Below, one piece after another: positions 1 through 8,555 of a stretch of 64,000 bases of DNA. The stretch covers positions 25,984 through 89,983 of the forward strand of contig CAJTIT010000009.1 in assembly GCA_910576345.1 (NCBI GenBank), given 5' to 3'. The position numbers and the translations under genes were made by a program. Within the stretch, counting starts at the first letter, position 1; each line of letters starts with the position of its first letter. Under the pieces are notes generated by a model. It made no database searches. It saw only the letters and a program-made list of their open reading frames with translations, and was not told the DNA's origin. Source of the stretch: Erysipelotrichales bacterium (GTDB lineage: Bacteria > Bacillota_I > Bacilli_A > Erysipelotrichales > Erysipelotrichaceae).

Positions 1-50
1 TAAGGAATATCGACAGAAGCTGTCCTTTTGTGCTTGTAATACGTACTCAT
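1..50 (-). CDS. Start of an unidentified gene cut by the left window edge
   Basis: Sixteen codons begin at an ATG (complement of 48-50) and run off the left edge; the peptide starts MSTYYKHKRTASVDIP. A strong Shine-Dalgarno (AGGAGG, complement of about 58-63) lies at good spacing, and a consensus promoter lies further upstream, so this is a genuine gene start. Too little protein is visible to name the product. Confidence 0.6.
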   Translation of the reverse strand, partial: MSTYYKHKRTASVDIP

Positions 51-93
51 ATACAAATCCTCCTATAATCATAATTACTTTTTAAGCAAGAGT

Positions 94-122
94 ATTATAC
101 TGCTCCTGTATTTGTTCGTCAA
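94..122 (-). promoter_or_regulatory. Sigma-A-type promoter for the left-edge gene
   Basis: On the minus strand TTGACG (117-122) and TATAAT (94-99) are separated by exactly 17 bp, close to the vegetative consensus. The start codon follows about 44 bp downstream. A duplicated 18-bp sequence sits just upstream of the -35 box. Confidence 0.75.
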
Positions 123-134
123 TAACATAGTCGC

Positions 135-170
135 TGTTGGTTTACAATAGATTGTTGGTTTACAATAGAT
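135..170. repeat. Perfect tandem duplication of an 18-bp unit
   Basis: Positions 135-152 and 153-170 are identical (TGTTGGTTTACAATAGAT twice, head to tail). They lie 13 bp upstream of the -35 box of the left-edge promoter. Either a recent slippage duplication or a doubled regulator site. Confidence 0.85.
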
Positions 171-266
171 GTGTTACAAAAAGAGTAAACAAAAAGCAAG
201 AGGTACGCCATATTTAAGTTTTCACACCAAGAAAGGAGACCAATAAATCATTCTAACAAATAAAAC

Positions 267-302
267 AAAAAAACATGAACATCTCTTCCTCGTTCATGTT
301 TT
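267..302 (-). terminator. Terminator downstream of the MATE gene
   Basis: Stem AAAACATGAAC (270-280) pairs with GTTCATGTTTT (292-302). Read on the minus strand it ends in a U-rich run, placing it downstream of the MATE gene that stops at 395. Confidence 0.7.
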
Positions 303-394
303 CTTTTTCACTTTCTAAAAACTGTATTCATACATCTTCCGTAAGATTCACTGTCCTCTACTACCCGAAAACAAACATTGTATCATTGAAACCC

Positions 395-1735
395 CTAACC
401 ATAATGATAAAAACTACGCAATCGATACATCCACACCACGGTGACAATCACCGCCAACATTTCCGCAGCCACAACAGAAATCCAAATACCATCAATTCCC
501 CACCATAACGGAAGAATCAACACGCAGATCATCTGAAATACCATTGTACGCAAAAAGGAAATCAACGCTGATACAAATCCATTATTCAATGCGGTAAAAA
601 AGGAAGATCCAAATATAGCCATTCCAGAAAATAAAAATGAAAACGAATAAAACTGAAAACCACGCACCGTCAATTCACATAAGATTGCATCATATCCGAC
701 AAACAAAGCAGCCAAGGGCATTGCCAAAAGCTCCGCAAGAACAAACATCAAAATAGAGAACACACCAATCAAACACAGACTTCTCTTTAACAAATTCTTC
801 AATTCGCTGTTATTTTCTGCGCCGTAATGATAACCCATCACAGGTGCACATCCAATCGAATAACCAAGAAAGATTGCTAAAAAAATCATATTCACATACA
901 TAATAACACCATAAGCCGCAATCCCATTCTCCCCTGCATACTTCATCAACTGTGCATTATATAACATACTGACAATGGATATCGAAATATTGGACATCAA
1001 TTCACTAGAGCCATTGGTACACGTTTTCCATAAAGCCGCTTTGTCCAACTTCGTTCTCGTCAAACACAATAAACTTGTGTTCTTTCTTGCAAAATATCCC
1101 AAAGAAACACCACCACCCACATACTGACTCAAAGCAGTTGCTAGCGCTGCCCCTGTCAATCCCCAGCGCAATACCGCTACTAACAAAAAATCCATAACCA
1201 TATTGGTTATTCCAGCAAGAATCGTTACCATCAATCCTAATTTCGGCTTTTCCGCCGTGATGAAAAAACTTGCAAACGCAAACTGTATAATATAGGCCGG
1301 CACTGCAATCATAATCGGATAACTGTATGTTAAACAATCCGACAACATGGAACCACTCGCACCCAGCCATACCGCAGCTGAACGAATCAGTACAAATCCA
1401 AAAATCATCAAAACCACACCGCAAACAATGGATACATACACAATCATAGAGAACAATCTATTTGCTTTTTCCCTATCTCTTTGACCCAATGTTTTCGCAA
1501 TCAATGCACTGCCACCTGTTCCAAACATAAAACCTACAGCCCCCAAAATCATCAAAAACGGCATAATGAAATTCACAGCCGCAAACGACGTTTTACCAAC
1601 ATAATTAGAAACGAAAAAACCATCCACAACACCATATATGGATGTAAACACCATCATCACGATCGAAGGTAATGTAAATCGCAATAATCGCTGATAATTA
1701 AAATGGTCAGATAATTGAATTCGATTATTTTTCAT
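395..1735 (-). CDS. MATE family multidrug/cation antiporter
   Basis: A 446-residue polytopic membrane protein with the MATE layout of about twelve hydrophobic segments in two similar halves; the N-terminal half carries the family-type stretch around VVDGFFVSNYVG. Such pumps expel cationic drugs or metabolites using a Na+ or H+ gradient. The start (MKNNRIQL) was chosen because its ATG overlaps the TGA stop of the upstream MarR gene as ATGA, implying translational coupling; longer readings would run into marR. The partner regulator and the doubled palindrome in their shared promoter suggest substrate-induced derepression. The substrate cannot be told from sequence. Confidence 0.88.
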   Translation of the reverse strand: MKNNRIQLSDHFNYQRLLRFTLPSIVMMVFTSIYGVVDGFFVSNYVGKTSFAAVNFIMPFLMILGAVGFMFGTGGSALIAKTLGQRDREKANRLFSMIVYVSIVCGVVLMIFGFVLIRSAAVWLGASGSMLSDCLTYSYPIMIAVPAYIIQFAFASFFITAEKPKLGLMVTILAGITNMVMDFLLVAVLRWGLTGAALATALSQYVGGGVSLGYFARKNTSLLCLTRTKLDKAALWKTCTNGSSELMSNISISIVSMLYNAQLMKYAGENGIAAYGVIMYVNMIFLAIFLGYSIGCAPVMGYHYGAENNSELKNLLKRSLCLIGVFSILMFVLAELLAMPLAALFVGYDAILCELTVRGFQFYSFSFLFSGMAIFGSSFFTALNNGFVSALISFLRTMVFQMICVLILPLWWGIDGIWISVVAAEMLAVIVTVVWMYRLRSFYHYG

Positions 1736-2142
1736 AAGCGTACACCTTGTAAATTCTTTGTTTTTTCTTTCATATTCTCCAAATAACACTTTGATAACTC
1801 AAGATAACATTTTTGATCTTTTCCAGACCAAGATGCCAATACCTGTTGTTCCAATTCCATCAAACGCAGAACGCTGTTTTCGCTTAATTTCTTACCTTTT
1901 TCACTTAAATGCACATTTTTTTTCTTTCCATCATAGAATGTAAGATAAATTATCTGATCTTGCTCCAATTTTCGAATCGCAGAATGAATGGTCTGCCTGC
2001 TTGTGCCGGAAAGCTGATAAATTTCCTGTAACAGACATTTCCCTTCATTTATACATAACGTATACAAAATAATCATTGCACTGTCTGACAGATGAAAAGA
2101 AACCGCAATTTCATGATACAGTGCATGAATTTCACAAGTCAA
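1732..2142 (-). CDS. MarR family regulator with a damaged or re-initiated start
   Basis: Winged-helix protein of the MarR family (SDSAMIILYTL, then recognition-helix region SGTSRQTIHSAIRKLEQ, then wing DGKKKNVHL). It lies directly upstream of the MATE pump with a 4-bp overlap and probably represses it. Oddity: the well-placed ATG with a strong SD (complement of 2182-2184) is in the same frame but meets TGA after six codons (2164-2166). The residues between that stop and the listed TTG start (ILKELHY) still look like MarR helix 1. Translation must therefore restart at TTG, or the gene carries a recent nonsense mutation. TGA is used as a normal stop at the gene's own end. Confidence 0.75.
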   Translation of the reverse strand: MTCEIHALYHEIAVSFHLSDSAMIILYTLCINEGKCLLQEIYQLSGTSRQTIHSAIRKLEQDQIIYLTFYDGKKKNVHLSEKGKKLSENSVLRLMELEQQVLASWSGKDQKCYLELSKCYLENMKEKTKNLQGVRL

Positions 2143-2198
2143 ATAATGTAATTCTTTTAAGATTCAATCCTTGTTTTTTTTCATCGCTTTATCTCCTT

Positions 2199-2244
2199 TG
2201 TATGAAATCGTACAAATCATAGTATGAAATCATACTATTGTCAA
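2199..2244 (-). promoter_or_regulatory. marR-MATE promoter with two palindromic operators
   Basis: Minus-strand TTGACA (2239-2244), a 17-bp spacer and TATGAT (2216-2221) form a near-consensus promoter. Two copies of a half-palindrome GTATGAAATC(A/G)TAC occur: 2221-2236 inside the spacer and 2199-2214 just downstream of the -10. Binding at either would block polymerase, as expected for MarR autoregulation. Confidence 0.75.
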
Positions 2245-2269
2245 TCACGGATTAGAGCATGTACTCTAT

Positions 2270-2308
2270 CAAAAAAATAAATGAAAAGAAAGACATATTG
2301 TCTTCCTT
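2270..2308 (-). terminator. Probable terminator downstream of mnmG
   Basis: AAGAAAGAC (2286-2294) pairs with GTCTTCCTT (2300-2308) with one mismatch. It is followed on the minus strand by a U-rich stretch, about 40 bp after the mnmG stop. Confidence 0.5.
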
Positions 2309-2346
2309 GCTCATATCTTTCCTTTAAGTTTCCCTATTTAAGAAAC

Positions 2347-4197
2347 TTATCTTAGACTCTTTAAATATACAGCGAGCACCGCAATATCTGCTGGATTCAC
2401 ACCCGAAACACGACTTGCCTGTCCCATTGTTTTTGGTTTGATCTGATTGAGTTTCTGTTTTGCTTCCAATGATAAATGTGGTATTTCTTCATAATTCAAA
2501 TCTTCTGGCAAAACTCGCTGCTCCATCTGTCTTAAATGTGCAGCATCGCGTTTTGCTTTAGTAATATAACCTTCATATTTGATTTCAATTTCCAGTCGTT
2601 TCTCCACTTCCTCATCAAACTGTTTTGGCAAATAAGCATGCATCGACTGTATACTTACACCAGGACGCTTGATAAGATCCAAAGCAGAAACACCTTCTTT
2701 CAGCGGTTCAAAGCCGAGTTCACTTAAATATGTTTGAATTTCTGATTTTGGTGTAAAACGCGTTTGTATAAGCATATCTCTGCAAGAGCGAATATCTGCC
2801 TGTTTCTGTTTAAACATACGATAGCGTTCTTCACTGATCAATCCAATCGCATATCCTTGCGGCGTTAATCGCTCATCTGCATTATCATGACGCAGCAACA
2901 ATCGATATTCTGCTCTTGATGTTAACAATCGGTAAGGTTCTTTTGTTCCTTTTGTAACCAGATCATCAATCAACACGCCAAGATATGCTTCATCGCGACG
3001 TAAAACAAACGCATCTTCCCCATCCATTTTTAAAACCGCATTGATGCCTGCCAACAAACCTTGACCAGCCGCTTCCTCATAACCGCTGGTTCCATTGATT
3101 TGCCCGGCAGTAAACAAATTCTCCACAATTTTACTTTCCAAACTTGGTTTCATTTGTAAAGGATCAATCGCATCATACTCGATTGCATATGCATATTTTT
3201 CAATTACGCAATTCTCTAATCCAGGCAGACTTTTCAACATTTGTTCCTGCACATCATGCGGCATGGATGTGGAAAACCCCTGCACATAGGTTGTAGGCAG
3301 CGATTCGCTTTCGGGCTCCAAAAAAATTTGATGCCGTTCTTTATCTGCAAAACGTACGAGTTTGTCTTCAATACTTGGACAATATCTTGGACCTACACCT
3401 TTGACCAATCCGGAATACATTGCGCTGTCTTGTAAATGGTCCAAAATGATCTGATGCGTTTTTGTGTTCGTATAGGTCAAGTAGCAAGGTAGCTGTTTAT
3501 CAAAGGAGCGAATGTTCTTTGTTTCATAAGAAAAACTAACAAATGCATTTGTTCCAGGCTGCAATTCCGTTTTAGAAAAATCAATGGAATCACTGCGTAC
3601 TCTTGCCGGGGTGCCTGTTTTCAGTCGAAAGGTCGCAATACCATGAGCGCGCAGTGACGCAGATAGACGATTGGTCGTTGGCTCTCCTTCCGGACCACTT
3701 GATACAACACTGTGTCCCACCAATACGCTCGATGCCATAAATGTGCCACTGGTCAAAATCACTGCGCGGCTTTCCTGTATCCTGCCGTCACTTTGCTTCA
3801 CACCTTTGACGACGCCGTTTTCCACGACAATTTCTTCCACCATCATCTCTTTTATTTCCAAACGATCTTGTTTGAGAAGCGTTTCTTTCATATATTGTTT
3901 ATACAACAGCTTATCGGACTGCACACGCAGACATTGCACACCGGGTCCCTTGGTTGTATTCAACATCTTAAACTGGAGCGCTGTCGCATCTGCCGCTTTC
4001 CCCATCTCACCACCCAACGCATCAATTTCACGCACGACAATACCTTTTGCCGGTCCACCAACACTGGGATTGCAGGGCATACTGGCAATCATATCCGTAT
4101 GCAGCGTATATAATATCGTTGATTTTTTTAATCTGGCACATGCCAAAGCCGCTTCCACTCCGGCATGACCGCCGCCAACCACAATGATATCTACCAT
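2347..4197 (-). CDS. mnmG: tRNA uridine 5-carboxymethylaminomethyl modification enzyme MnmG (GidA)
   Basis: A FAD protein that works with MnmE to install carboxymethylaminomethyl groups on U34 of tRNAs reading split codon boxes. The N-terminal dinucleotide-binding loop GGGHAGVEAA (about residues 8-17) and the family block CNPSVGGPAKG (about 44-54) are intact. The length of about 616 residues and C-terminal helical domain (ending VLAVYLKSLR) match the family. The ATG at 4197 is preferred over a GTG nine bases upstream, because AGGTGA sits at correct spacing before it. No mnmE is in the window; the gene is flanked by terminator-like hairpins and appears to stand alone. Confidence 0.96.
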   Translation of the reverse strand: MVDIIVVGGGHAGVEAALACARLKKSTILYTLHTDMIASMPCNPSVGGPAKGIVVREIDALGGEMGKAADATALQFKMLNTTKGPGVQCLRVQSDKLLYKQYMKETLLKQDRLEIKEMMVEEIVVENGVVKGVKQSDGRIQESRAVILTSGTFMASSVLVGHSVVSSGPEGEPTTNRLSASLRAHGIATFRLKTGTPARVRSDSIDFSKTELQPGTNAFVSFSYETKNIRSFDKQLPCYLTYTNTKTHQIILDHLQDSAMYSGLVKGVGPRYCPSIEDKLVRFADKERHQIFLEPESESLPTTYVQGFSTSMPHDVQEQMLKSLPGLENCVIEKYAYAIEYDAIDPLQMKPSLESKIVENLFTAGQINGTSGYEEAAGQGLLAGINAVLKMDGEDAFVLRRDEAYLGVLIDDLVTKGTKEPYRLLTSRAEYRLLLRHDNADERLTPQGYAIGLISEERYRMFKQKQADIRSCRDMLIQTRFTPKSEIQTYLSELGFEPLKEGVSALDLIKRPGVSIQSMHAYLPKQFDEEVEKRLEIEIKYEGYITKAKRDAAHLRQMEQRVLPEDLNYEEIPHLSLEAKQKLNQIKPKTMGQASRVSGVNPADIAVLAVYLKSLR

Positions 4198-4326
4198 CAC
4201 ACTCACCTTACTTTGTTAATCATTTTCATTCTTGCAAAGTATAGCATAAAATAAATGGAAGTTCATCTTTTTTACGATGCAACATTCATTTCGCTGTTAG
4301 TTTTTCCTTATTTATGGGTAATGATT

Positions 4327-4361
4327 AAAAAAAGCCGCTGTGTTCAAACAAAGCGGTTTTC
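4327..4361 (-). terminator. Terminator of the nrdD-nrdG operon
   Basis: AAAGCCGCT pairs with AGCGGTTTT around a loop of about 12 nt. The minus strand continues in a run of Us immediately after the nrdG stop codon. Confidence 0.75.
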
Positions 4362-4362
4362 T

Positions 4363-4881
4363 TTATAATAATTGATTTTCCTTATCATATGAGCTGTATA
4401 TCAAGCGCTGTTTCAATAAACTCGCTTGAACATCGATAATTCTTTGATTTTTACTGCCTTTGAATTTTAAACGATAGTCTTTTTGCGCTTTGATGAATTT
4501 CCCATCCACTAACACATCTATACACTCCAACAATGATGTTTGTTCGGGATGCGCCATTAGTTCCTCAATAGTAAATCCACTATACGCCCATATATTCCAA
4601 CCACGCTTCTTCGCTGCTTTCACAATCGGAATCAACGGCTTTGCCTGTAAGAAAGGCTCTCCCCCTGACAAAGTTAGTCCTGTCTGTAGACTTGCCTGTT
4701 CAATTTCTTTAATCACATCTGCCTGTGCAACCAATATTCCGCCATGAATATCATGTGTCTGTGGATTATGGCAACCCAAACAACCATGATGACATCCTTG
4801 TGTCCATATGACCATTCTAACTCCTGGTCCATCCACAATAGAATCCATCTGAACAGGTGCTGCTAAACGCAGATCATCCAT
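4363..4881 (-). CDS. nrdG: Anaerobic ribonucleoside-triphosphate reductase activating protein
   Basis: A 172-residue radical-SAM activase that generates the glycyl radical on NrdD. The cluster motif is Cys30-x3-Cys34-x2-Cys37 (GCHHGCLGC), and the SAM-contact segment LTLSGGEPF follows. Length is normal for the family. It overlaps the end of nrdD by 8 bp, so the two are translationally coupled and made together, which fits their acting as a complex in the cytoplasm under anaerobic conditions. Confidence 0.95.
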   Translation of the reverse strand: MDDLRLAAPVQMDSIVDGPGVRMVIWTQGCHHGCLGCHNPQTHDIHGGILVAQADVIKEIEQASLQTGLTLSGGEPFLQAKPLIPIVKAAKKRGWNIWAYSGFTIEELMAHPEQTSLLECIDVLVDGKFIKAQKDYRLKFKGSKNQRIIDVQASLLKQRLIYSSYDKENQLL

Positions 4882-7222
4882 GTTTCACACGATCGTGCTC
4901 TTCCGCAGCTTTTGCATTGTTAAAACGATCAACCGTACCTACCAAATAACCGGTGATGCGACGAATTTTTTCAAAATGGTATTCGCTTTCACGCTCATCT
5001 CGACCGCATTTTGGACATACATGACCTTCAATGATGCCAGAATATCCACAGATCGGATCACGATCAACCGGATGGTTGATACTTCCATAACCAATATGTT
5101 GTTCTTTCATGCAACGCACAATGGCTTCAAACGCTTCTAGATTGTTGCTAGGATCTCCATCCACTTCCACATAAGAAATATGTCCGCCATTTGTAAATGC
5201 ATGATATGGTGCTTCTTTTTCAATCTTCTTAAATGCTGTAATATGATAATAAACAGGTATGTGGAATGAATTTGTATAGTATTCACGATCTGTAACATTT
5301 GGAATGATTCCATATAATTTTCTGTCAATGCGTGTAAATCGTCCTGATAGACCCTCAGCCGGTGTCGCAATCAAAGAAAAATTCAAATGATATTTTTCTG
5401 TTGCTTCATCCATGCGATCTCTCATATGCTTCACAATACGAAGTCCCAGTTCTTGTGCACGTTCACTTTCTCCGTGATGTTCGCCAATCAATGCTTTTAA
5501 ACATTCCGCCAGTCCAATGAATCCCATTGTCAGGGTTCCTTGTTTCACAAGCTCTTCCAAAGTGTCTTCCCATTCCAGCGATTCGCTTCCCATCCATACA
5601 CCTTGTCCCATTAAAAATGGGAAATTCTTCACTTTCTTACGCATTTGCACTTCCAAGCGCTCTAATAATTGTTTGATTACCAAATCAATTTTTTCATCCA
5701 ATTCATTGAAGAACGCAGCTTCATTGAATTCGCCATTGGTCACAACGCCATGCTTGATACCCAATCTAGGCAAGTTAATGGATGTAAAAGAATTGTTCCC
5801 TCTGCCAGTCGCAATTTCCGGACCATTGATATTGCCCATGACACGTGTACGGCATCCCATATATGTAGTTTCTGTTTCCGGATGTCCTTCTTTATAGTAT
5901 TGCAAATTAAACGGTGAATCCATAAAGCTGAAATTAGGGAACAAACGTTTTGCGGATACACGACATGCCAGTTTAAACAAATCATAGTTTGGATCTTCCG
6001 GATTGTAATTTATGCCTTCTTTTACTTTGAAAATCAGTATTGGAAAGATTGGTGTTTCTCCATTTCCCAAACCTGCTTCTTGTGCCAGCATTAAATTTTC
6101 TGATACCATTCTTCCTTCAGGGGAAACATCCGTACCAAAGTTGATACTGGAAAACGGCACCTGTGCGCCGGCACGTGAATGCATGGTGTTCAAATTATGA
6201 ACAAATGCCTCCATCGCCTGAAAAGTTTTCTTCTTTGTATCGCTGTATGCTTCTTTATATGTAAACTTATTGATAAGTTCAATCTGATCTCTACCTAAAC
6301 CAAAATCTTCCGCCAACATTTTATTCAATCCATTTAAGAATGCATCATCCATTTCGATCGCCGCTGTTTTACCAGTTTCTTTTTCAATGGCGGTAAATTT
6401 GTCTTTGATATCTGTACTCAAATTTATGAACAATTCCAGCGCACGGTTAACATTTGCACGATATTCTTTTCGGAATGTTTTCGCAACGCCTTTTGCCAAA
6501 TAGAAATCAAATGCAGGAATACTTTGTCCGCCATGCTGATCATTTTGATTGCTTTGAATGGCAATCGCTGCTAGCGCTGCGTAGCTAGTAATGTCCTGTG
6601 GTTCTCTTAAATGTCCATGTCCGGTGGAAAATCCACCTTTAAACAATTTATCCAAGTCGATTTGACAACATGTCAAGGTGCCCATATTCATAAAATCCAT
6701 ATCATGAATATGAATATCTCCATTGTCATGAAGATGTGCAAATTGCGGTGTCATTAACTGACTCTTGCAAAATTCTCTGGAAACAGCACTGCCATATTGC
6801 AACATGGTTCCCATGGCCGTATTTCCGTCGATATTCGCGTTTTCACGTTTTACATCCGCATCTTTACTATCCGCAAATGTGATCTCTTCGATCGATTTCA
6901 TCAATCTGCTTTTCATGTTGCGGATTTTACTGCGTTCAGCACGATATAAAATATATGCTTCACTTGTTTTTGCATGTCCGTTTTCAATCAATATTTTTAC
7001 AACAGCGTCTTGGATGTCTTCTACGCCTGGTTCCTGTTCGTTAGAATAATGACTTTCCAAGTAGTGAACGATTTGTTCTGTCAATTGCTCCGCAATGGCA
7101 TAATCTGCTTTTGTTCCTTCATCTTCTGCAACTCTTGAGGCTGCCAAAAAAATGGCTCTTGTGATTTTTTCAGGAGAGAAATGGATTTCACGTCCATCTC
7201 TTTTCTTGATTGTTGTCAACAT
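4874..7222 (-). CDS. nrdD: Anaerobic ribonucleoside-triphosphate reductase (class III)
   Basis: A 782-residue glycyl-radical enzyme making dNTPs from NTPs without oxygen. Order of parts: N-terminal ATP-cone (KRDGREIHFSPEKITRAI, about 6-95), the catalytic barrel, then near the C-terminus a four-cysteine zinc site (ICGYSG and CPKCG) and the glycyl-radical loop RITGYLVGT. All hallmark elements are present, so the enzyme should be active and allosterically regulated. The ATG has SD AAAGGA at 8-nt spacing. A structured 5' leader of about 143 nt precedes it. No aerobic reductase is in the window. Confidence 0.96.
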   Translation of the reverse strand: MLTTIKKRDGREIHFSPEKITRAIFLAASRVAEDEGTKADYAIAEQLTEQIVHYLESHYSNEQEPGVEDIQDAVVKILIENGHAKTSEAYILYRAERSKIRNMKSRLMKSIEEITFADSKDADVKRENANIDGNTAMGTMLQYGSAVSREFCKSQLMTPQFAHLHDNGDIHIHDMDFMNMGTLTCCQIDLDKLFKGGFSTGHGHLREPQDITSYAALAAIAIQSNQNDQHGGQSIPAFDFYLAKGVAKTFRKEYRANVNRALELFINLSTDIKDKFTAIEKETGKTAAIEMDDAFLNGLNKMLAEDFGLGRDQIELINKFTYKEAYSDTKKKTFQAMEAFVHNLNTMHSRAGAQVPFSSINFGTDVSPEGRMVSENLMLAQEAGLGNGETPIFPILIFKVKEGINYNPEDPNYDLFKLACRVSAKRLFPNFSFMDSPFNLQYYKEGHPETETTYMGCRTRVMGNINGPEIATGRGNNSFTSINLPRLGIKHGVVTNGEFNEAAFFNELDEKIDLVIKQLLERLEVQMRKKVKNFPFLMGQGVWMGSESLEWEDTLEELVKQGTLTMGFIGLAECLKALIGEHHGESERAQELGLRIVKHMRDRMDEATEKYHLNFSLIATPAEGLSGRFTRIDRKLYGIIPNVTDREYYTNSFHIPVYYHITAFKKIEKEAPYHAFTNGGHISYVEVDGDPSNNLEAFEAIVRCMKEQHIGYGSINHPVDRDPICGYSGIIEGHVCPKCGRDERESEYHFEKIRRITGYLVGTVDRFNNAKAAEEHDRVKHG

Positions 7223-7377
7223 AGCTATCGTCCTTTCTCATTTCGCTAACGTCACATCGTATAAGAAAGTCAAGAAGACTAAAAGCGACTCTTGACTTTA
7301 CGATTATGTAAGAAATTTTAACCCATCCCATATGCTCTTTGCAAGAGATATGCTCCGAACGGGACCCTATAATTATA
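7223..7377 (-). promoter_or_regulatory. Structured 5' leader and -10 box of nrdDG
   Basis: The minus-strand -10 TATAAT (7372-7377) puts the transcript start near 7365, giving a 143-nt leader. Two stable elements are visible. Hairpin 7329-7352 pairs CATAT and CTCTT with their complements around one bulge and is flanked by GGG/CCC tracts. A longer stem pairs AAGTCAAGA (7267-7275) with TCTTGACTT (7290-7298) and is extended at its base by UCGUA/UACGA pairing. I recognise no known riboswitch consensus. The function (sensor, NrdR-independent control, or mRNA stability) is unknown. Confidence 0.6.
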
Positions 7378-7798
7378 CAACAATTTTGCAAAGAATAAAG
7401 CTGAAAATCATGAAAGTTTTTGTATGAAAATGAAAGCGTCGATATCCCCTTTACTTATCGTCTTTTTCAAGCAAATTTTTAAATTTTTCTATATTTTTAC
7501 ATGTCAGATTTTTATAATCAATATCAATATTTTAATCTAATGATAAACTCACTTTGATGAAATGAAAGTAAATTTCAATCTTTCATATCTCCTTTAATTG
7601 AAGTGCACCAAATAATTTAAACAATAGTAAAAAAACTTGATTAAGCGATTATTAAGGATTGATTTCTGAATTGAACAGAAGTCACTCCTTTTAATTACTT
7701 ACTAGAAATAAAATCATCCATTTTTGTTATCTTGAAGTTATTAGCCATAATTCTTATAAAGATTATAATCTTTATATATTCAAATTCTTAAATAATTT
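7378..7798. other. AT-rich region without a supportable gene; contains a 20-bp palindrome
   Basis: No coding region stands up here. A perfect 20-bp palindrome occupies 7756-7775 (ATAAAGATTATAATCTTTAT). A 17-codon minus-strand frame (7695-7748, MANNFKITKMDDFISSK) has no good ribosome site and may be a gene fragment. The region separates nrdDG from the broken genes to the right. Confidence 0.5.
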
Positions 7799-8232
7799 TC
7801 AATCTAAAACAGCTTCAGTTTCGAGTCCAATGTTTCCTGCGATGATCTTTGATTGCACCTGAATCGTTTTTTGCCATGCTTGCATACGTTTTTCATTTAC
7901 CGCATATCCTTGAACATGTATTCCTTTAGAATCTTACTTGCTCGTTTATAAAAATATACACCATGTTGAGACTTTACTCTGTACCCTACAGAAATAATAA
8001 TATCTAAAGAATAAAATGGCACTTCAACACGCAAAAATTGTGTGTTGATATCTCTGTCTACCTCATTTTCTTTAACCACATTATTAATATGTTTTCTTAT
8101 TGTCTGTTCATCACGCTTAAAAAGATCTGCCATTTGATTAACGCTCAGCCATACGGTATCTCTCTGCGACAAAATTGTTACATCAAGTTTAAATTCGCCA
8201 TCTTCAAATACTACGATATCATTATCATCCTT
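7799..8232 (-). pseudogene. RhuM-family (virulence protein-like) gene, frameshifted and truncated
   Basis: Conceptual translation gives a RhuM-type N-terminus (DNDIVVFEDGEFKLDV, then DTVWLSVNQMADLF and IRKHINNVVKE), a shortened middle, and the family core VPFYSLDIIISVGYRVKS. After the KEYMF residues, near 7910, one base is missing. The rest of the family sequence (GYAVNEKRMQAWQKTIQV, ending GLETEAVLD) continues in the next frame to a TGA at 7799-7801. There is no start codon: a TAG lies directly upstream at 8233-8235. RhuM proteins are common on genomic islands and near restriction systems; their biochemical role is unclear. This copy is dead. Confidence 0.75.
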
Positions 8233-8536
8233 CTACCGCATTGAGAGCATCATACATTGTTATTCCCAAAGACCTTTTCAACTCTGTATTATACACAGTA
8301 TGTACTTTAAATCCATATTTCTTCTTAACATACTTCTGTATCATTTTATATGTAATTTTCGGTTTCGGCTGATACTTCTTTGTCCGCTCTGCTATTGTAT
8401 CTATGGGTACTTTTCCCTCGCCTTCTTCAAATTTCACTTTTACATTAATAACACTATCCGGTGATTTGTGGGACAAACATACAATCGTCTCAACAAGTAT
8501 CGAATGTTTGTAATTGCTACGCAAAAAACACAACAT
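8225..8536 (-). pseudogene. Detached remnant resembling the C-terminal extension of clostridial RlmD-type methyltransferases
   Basis: The frame contains VETIVCLSHKSPDSVINVKV, then GEGEGKVPIDTIAERTKKY and ITYKMIQKYVKKKYGFKVHT, ending abruptly after LNAVEG. From memory (not searchable here), this is the extra C-terminal module found behind the VETVV... strand of many clostridial rRNA (uracil-5) methyltransferases. There it normally continues EELKQPRKHP. Here it lacks a methyltransferase, has no ribosome site and stops short, running into the RhuM remnant. The intact rlmD lies about 730 bp away, beyond another pseudogene. Probably debris from a displaced or recombined gene. Confidence 0.5.
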
Positions 8537-8555
8537 ATTACTTTAAACATGATTT

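Noticed and set aside
275..508. Plus-strand frame at the left end
   Set aside because: It lies across a terminator hairpin and antisense to the MATE gene; no SD.
1732..2184. TGA read as tryptophan (recoded genome)
   Set aside because: TGA is used as a normal stop elsewhere in the window, including at the end of marR itself.
7223..7377. Cobalamin riboswitch or paired NrdR boxes controlling nrdDG
   Set aside because: No B12-box-like core and no pair of 16-bp NrdR palindromes could be found in the leader or promoter.
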